Origin: Dermanyssus gallinae
Taxonomy: Eukaryota; Arthropoda; Arachnida; Mesostigmata; Dermanyssidae
Assembly: GCA_003439945.1 (NCBI GenBank)
Contig: QVRM01001256.1
Location: forward strand, 117,501-181,500
Direction: 5' to 3'
Length of the DNA: 64,000 nt
Positions 59,420 through 64,000 of the stretch are shown piece after piece; positions within the stretch are counted from its first letter, which is position 1, and every line of letters starts with the position of its first letter. Below the pieces are notes generated by a model that was not told the DNA's origin, did not search any database, and saw only the letters and a program-made list of their open reading frames with translations. Position numbers and translations under genes: made by a program.

Positions 59420-60703
59420 CAGGTAGTTCCATAAGTTCTTAGAATGAAAACCAAGAATTTTCCAAATCATGTTTTTAAATTTATCTTATTCGATATACTC
59501 CCCGAGATGCTCAATACACTTTTCCCACCAAGATTTCAGAGCTTTTATACCTCTTAAATAGAATTCCGCGTCTTTAGACTGAAAATAGGCATTGACAGCA
59601 GCCTTAACCTCTTCATTGCTGGAAAAACGCTTTCCACCGAGACTATTCTTCAAATGTTCGAAGAGGAAATAATCAGAGGGGGCCAGGTCTGGAGAATAGG
59701 AAGGTTGTTCAATAAGTTCGAACCTCAGTTGGGCCAGTTTTGCCGATGCTTGCCGGGACTTGTGTGCAGGAGCATTGTCCTGGTGAAACAGGACAACCTT
59801 CTTCTGCAAAGCGGGCCGTTTCACGATGAGTTCTTGCTAAAGGCAGTCCAACAGTCTTGCATAATATTCTCCTGTGATCGTTTTACAGCTCTCAAGGTAG
59901 TCGACCAGCATTATTCTACGTTGGTCTTAAAAAACTGTAGCCATCACCTTTCCGGTCAATGCCGTTGTCCGCACCCTCTTCGGAGGTCCTTCATCAGGTG
60001 CACACCATTGGCAAGATGCTTCTTGGGTCTCGGGAGTGTAGTGATGAACCCGGCTTTCATCGACGGTCATGAATCTGCACCAAAAATCCGACAGATTGTT
60101 CGACATCTTGGCCAAATTTCGCTGTAAAGCCAAAACAGGCGCGTCTTTTTGGCCTTGGTTGAGCAAATGCGGCAGCCATTTTGCTCTAAGCTCTTTTATC
60201 TTCAAGTTTTCGTGTAGGATAAAATGCACACTGCCTAAACTAATCCCTAATGCCTCCGCTATTTCCTTAATGTTCATTCGCTTATCTGTGCCAAGAATTT
60301 TTCGCACTTTCTCTACGTTTTCCTCATCAGTTGCCGTTTTTTGGCCTCCTGGACGTAGTTCATCCTCGGTGCTCCTGCGACCTCTTTTTAACACATTAAT
60401 CCAGTTGGAAACAGTGGCAAAACATGGCGCAGAGTCACTGTACGTCTCGTCTAACTCAATTTTTACTTGGGTCGCATTCCAACCTTTGAAATAAAAATGC
60501 TTGATAACCACTCGAAACTATTTTTTCTTCATTTTTAAAAATCACGCCGATACGTTGCACGGGAAAAGCTATCATACGAAATCGCAACGGCCAATCACCA
60601 TAATATTTTGAGTGCTAGCAGTCGAAAAGTTGCAGTTCCTATTAGCGGTGAAAGCGCGCCAAAATTCTAAACAGCTCATTCTAAGAACTTATGAAACTAC
60701 CTG
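59420..60703 (-). mobile_element. mariner element, full length, 28 bp TIRs, TA target
   Basis: The 1284 bp element has terminal inverted repeats at 59420-59447 (starting CAGGTAGTTCCATAAG) and 60676-60703, matching at 27 of 28 positions. TA lies directly outside both ends, as expected for mariner, which duplicates a TA target. Both flanks are themselves (TA)n, so the element appears to have landed in a TA microsatellite. Length and structure are those of a complete mariner. The transposase within has three stop codons, so this copy could move only if supplied with enzyme from elsewhere. Confidence 0.95.
59486..60532 (-). pseudogene. mariner transposase (irritans-like), three in-frame stops
   Basis: A single frame of 348 codons from ATG at 60532 to the stop at 59486 covers the whole protein without any frameshift. 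It is broken by stops at 60518-60520 (codon 5), 59927-59929 and 59837-59839. The N-terminal half carries two helix-turn-helix parts, including the second near IKEIAEALGISLGSVHFIL, and a GRRSTEDE segment. The catalytic Asp residues are in MTVDES, HQDNAPAHKS and YSPDLAPSDYFLF, with exactly 34 residues between the second and third, the DD34D pattern of mariner. The normal TGDES is MTVDES here. The C-terminal GIKALKSWWEKCI and YIE close the family layout. Few lesions suggest a moderately recent death. Confidence 0.95.
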
Positions 60704-60726
60704 TATATATATATATATATATATAT
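60704..60726. repeat. (TA)n microsatellite, right flank of mariner
   Basis: 23 bp of TA directly after the right inverted repeat. The left flank is also TA (59408-59419). Confidence 0.95.
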
Positions 60727-61425
60727 GCCGCTTTATGTTTAAGACGCTTGCTGCCGCGCACATGGAGCACACCGTCATTAAGTTGAACGGCGGGCCATGC
60801 GCTTAACCTTGCTTCGTTTGTCGCTACGACCAGCTGGGTGAGTAAAATTTCAAACGTAAAACGTGCCCGACCAGCTCATCACAGACAAAGGTAAGACGCG
60901 ATGCTTGTGACCTTCGAAGTATGGCTAACTCCACTCTCTCTCTTTCTGCTGGTATCAAGGGCAGGTGTCGTCGTGACTGCTATTGTTGTTACTGCCGTTG
61001 TTAGTTTAGTATTGTAGTAGCCAGGCACTTTCTATTGTAGTGTTTGTTCTCGTTGTCGTTGTCGTCTGTGGTGTGGTGGTTGATGTTGCTATTGAAGACG
61101 ATGATGTTGTTGGTGTTTGTTATTGTTACTGTTGTTGTTGCTGCTGCTGCTGTCGGGCAGTGCGGGTAATGTTTGCTTCTCGCTCGTACCGAGTGGACCG
61201 GTGGAATGATATACTGCCTGTGTGGCGCGGTGCACAATATCTGTCGTCGGCGGTCAGGCATGCAAGTACTGTATGTGCAAGGCACAAGCGCGGAGTTCGT
61301 CTGGCTCGAGGAAACGTGTACTGTCGCAGTCATCGATGGTGCAGTGCGACCACCGAGCATCAGCCAGAGCCTGCCTATCGTATGGTAGGTATGCACATCT
61401 CGAGTGGATGGATGCATGCATGTAT

Positions 61426-61428
<3 letters not shown>
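60727..61428. other. Non-coding stretch with GTT/TGC triplets
   Basis: TTG/GTC/TGC triplets at 61040-61155. Frames on both strands at 61001-61489 have no domain. Confidence 0.6.
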
Positions 61429-61456
<28 letters not shown>

Positions 61457-61657
61457 GGACGACGCCGCGTTGCCTCACGCCGTGTCTAGTAAGCACTGAC
61501 GGCCGTATATGTACAACGGTCATGTCGTCGGATGTCGACGGCTAACAATAGACACCATATCGAAGAACAACATAAACGATGACAACAACAGCAGCAACAC
61601 CAACGACAACAACAACAACAATAGCAACAGCAACAACAACAACAACAACAACAACAC
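61429..61657. repeat. (TA)n and (CAA)n microsatellites
   Basis: TA at 61429-61456. CAA with AGC units at 61580-61657. Confidence 0.94.
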
Positions 61658-62812
61658 ATCGATCGATTGATGCTCGCTAGTCGAGTGGCAGACATGGAAG
61701 ATGTTGGGACATAAATAAATAGAAAGAGGAGTGGCTTGGAGGACAGAAGACTGACGAATGACAGCAACAACAACAAGCAAGGAACAACAATAACAGCTAT
61801 GGCGTCACGGTGTGACGCAGTTTGAGGAGCCATCAACAACCTCCTACTACTACGCCTGCACAAACGGCGCGGAGAATGGCCTCGAGGACAGGAAAGTGGC
61901 GGGAAGAAAACAAGGAGTGCGAGCACAGTGTAGCAATTCGAGGGGGAATAGGGTTCACATGGGTGGAGGTGAGAGGGACCACACGCAAGACCTTCACATA
62001 TCTTGGAAATTTACTCTTTCTTGCAATAAGGACATTTTATGAATTTTGTGTCCAGTGTCTCTACTATATTTGCTTCAAAGACGGGTCTATTACGGCATTC
62101 TGTTTTATGCACAAGAGAACCTAGGAGCACCCGGTGTCAAGCAAACCAGTTTGTATTATCGGTCTCAGGGAGATTCCGTTTGAGTTTTATGGTATAAGAC
62201 TAAGGTGAGGACTCGTGAACAGCTCGCTCTACAAAGTACAAAGATCGTCTAAAATGTACTTCTGCAGTACCTCACTTTATTTTGAAGTCTTCCTACAGCG
62301 CACTTTAGGTGTACATCCGCACAAAAGAGCGATAATAATAATTATTAATTACCATACATGACGCATGAACTTGTGACTCCCATGAAATACAGTACGTTCA
62401 GGCAGCCCGACAAAGTTTGACCCAGTTTACGAACAAATAAATCTATAAGAAAAAAGAAGCAACAGCAACAAACTTTCAGTCTAACTTAGAAGAAACTCAA
62501 CTTCGACGACTACTCTTCATCCGTTTATTCGTTATCCACCGCCCAGTAAGGGCCCTGTCGGGGGCCCTCTGACCTTGTAGGGAAGGCATGGTCTCCTTGA
62601 AACGTACGCGCGCCTTTGACTCTAGACTTAAGCCTACTCACTTAGACAGTTGTCAACTTAGACAGACTCTCGGCAGACCGGGAATACCCTTCATGAACAT
62701 TCACGACGTATCTTACCAATGCTTCTACAGGTCTATGAAAAAAATACAAGTATTGCTTATATATATATAAGAATTAACGGGATCTTGTATTAATGCATTG
62801 TACTCTTACATA
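61658..62812. other. Unrecognised sequence
   Basis: A short CAA run lies at 61762-61795. Near 62120-62170 the peptide LGAPGVKQTSL recalls LGAPGVRTKQL of the RLE endonuclease tail, but the match is too short to call. Confidence 0.45.

Positions 62813-62848
<36 letters not shown>
62813..62848. repeat. (TA)n microsatellite
   Basis: About 35 bp of TA. Confidence 0.95.
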
Positions 62849-63079
62849 TCTCTTGTCATGAACAATGGCGTCAAGGAGCGTCATATGACAATTCCGTGGC
62901 CAGCTAACACGCGTAACTCGTTCCCGCACGATTGTTGCCGCAGGCGAAAACAAAGTCAAACGTAACGTGATCTCCGGGGGTGGGCGCAGCGAGAGCACCA
63001 GCGTCTTCTCAGTGGGCTTAACTTCAAGACTGGACGTGTCTAAGCATCTACATGCCGATGTAGTTCTAGTAGTAGTAAT

Positions 63080-63245
63080 AGCAGCTATAGTCGAGCGTCA
63101 AGCCTCCACAAGAGAGAGAGAAGGCGAGTTTGAGCCCCACCGTTACACACTTATATTTATGGGTGTCCTATGCGTCTATGAAGCAATGTAAAAAGCAGTT
63201 CCGTAAACGTAAAGTCTTGGCTAAGGGTCTGTCCGACAAGTCTAT
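63080..63245 (+). repeat. tRNA-derived SINE, family 1, decayed copy
   Basis: GAGTTTGAGCCCCACCGTTACAC (the B box and downstream tRNA region), then GGGTGTCC, GTCTATGAAGCAAT, AAAAGCAGTTCCGTAAACG and TCTTGGCTAAGGGTC match the family in order. The A-box region is replaced by other sequence including a GA run. Loosely repeated TAGTCGAGC occurs before (about 63087) and after (about 63256), possibly a mutated target duplication. Confidence 0.78.
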
Positions 63246-63569
63246 TGATAGCAATAGTCGAGCAGCAGGAACGGTACTGACATACCTTTTGCTATGCTTC
63301 GAGCCATGATCGAACAACACCTTGAGGGCGTTTCATAGAAAATGGCCTGCCTGGTTTGGCTCCGTAACAATCGAAACAATACAACAGAAGAGAGAAGAGG
63401 AAGTAACTCCTTCATCTCGTACGTTAATAACTGAGTTGAGTTGAAACGCAGTGGCCAGATGTGCGGATGTCGACTTACGAGTAGGAGGTGGGTGGTGGCG
63501 CACGTCTTGAAGGAAAATTGTGTCCGTGCTGCTTCAATGCAAAGTGCTTGCTCTGGTTATGGGGATTTT

Positions 63570-63940
63570 TTTTGGTGACGACGAGAAGAAGCGGCAAGCT
63601 TGAAAAGACAACTACACCACCGGCGAGACCGTCGAAACGTCGTCAACAAGGGGAAAGCAGGGAGTTAACTTGGGGCGACAAAGGAAAAGGGAGAGAGGGG
63701 AATAGGGGGTGCAAGGAAATAGGGAAAATAAGGGGTATATAGGGGGGATAGGGAGTGAGAGGAGATATATATACTCGTATATATAAGAGAGATAAGTTGG
63801 AAATGGTGACGGAGACTTCCTGGACGACGACGACAACAGAGGAGCAGCGACGAGCTTGCAAGGGCCCATCGAGACCGTGAAACGACGTCAACAGAAGGGA
63901 AACTGGGAAGGATCTTGGAGAGACCAAGGAAGCAAGAGAG
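63570..63940 (+). repeat. Diverged tandem duplication, about 246 bp period
   Basis: CGAGACCGTCGAAACGTCGT at about 63624 and CGAGACCGTGAAACGACGT at about 63870 are followed by similar purine-rich DNA (CAACAAGGGGAAAGCAGGGA against CAACAGAAGGGAAACTGGGA). They are preceded by GACGACGA and AGCTTG blocks in both copies. The intervening stretch is very G/A-rich with short TA. Confidence 0.65.
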
Positions 63941-64000
63941 AAAGGACGCAAAAACGAGAGAGATAGCAGGATAGAAATTGTAGAGACCCATGAGTGCTGC

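Noticed and set aside
62090..62200. Possible sixth RLE tail (LGAPGVKQTSL)
   Set aside because: Only about ten residues resemble the family, and the flanks do not align convincingly.

Overview
The window looks like non-coding chromosomal DNA from a metazoan, most likely an arthropod. It has very dense simple repeats, many transposon remnants and no convincing host protein-coding gene, rRNA or canonical tRNA. The transposon set (irritans-type mariner, R1-like, CR1/L2-like and restriction-like-endonuclease retrotransposons) is typical of arthropods. My tentative guess is a mite or other chelicerate. That guess rests on general familiarity with such families, not on a decisive marker.

Layout. 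The first 5 kb holds CAA/TTG and TA microsatellites, a tRNA-like repeat (2.6-2.8 kb), and a tRNA-derived SINE with a clean target-site duplication (5.22-5.43 kb). An R1-like retrotransposon relic lies at 5.75-6.65 kb. A fresh 5'-truncated R1-like insertion with poly-A and a 16-17 bp duplication lies at 8.37-8.96 kb. From 9 to 23 kb there is mostly microsatellite and unrecognised sequence, interrupted by the tail of a restriction-like-endonuclease (RLE) retroelement at 13.66-13.99 kb. A second full SINE with perfect duplications sits at 23.62-23.83 kb. A further non-LTR tail is at 24.8-25.3 kb, a decayed CR1/jockey-like element at 28.2-30.0 kb and a decayed mariner at 30.2-30.8 kb.

The transposon-richest part is 31.8-40.1 kb. 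It contains an RLE element copy with its RT centre deleted (31.85-33.02 kb), a 490 bp compound microsatellite (33.7-34.2 kb) and another RLE remnant (34.6-35.1 kb). An 819-codon CR1/L2-like ORF whose RT core is missing in frame (35.94-38.4 kb) meets, head to head, the best-preserved RLE element (38.4-40.08 kb). From 40 to 53 kb the sequence is again simple repeats and palindromes, with a SINE tail near 44.65 kb and a strong 62-nt fold-back at 48.13 kb. The last part holds another RLE tail (53.08-53.49 kb), an R1-like tail (54.97-55.52 kb), a nearly complete 1284 bp mariner with 28 bp inverted repeats (59.42-60.70 kb) and a fourth SINE copy (63.1-63.24 kb).

No genes here work together as a pathway. 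The biology visible is a community of mobile elements: SINEs that would depend on a partner reverse transcriptase, several families of mostly dead retroelements, and mariner copies. Several of them abut (TA)n tracts. I found no previously unknown gene system. The best candidates for a second look are the SINE family, the RLE retroelement family, the in-frame RT-core deletion, and the isolated hairpin at 48.13 kb.
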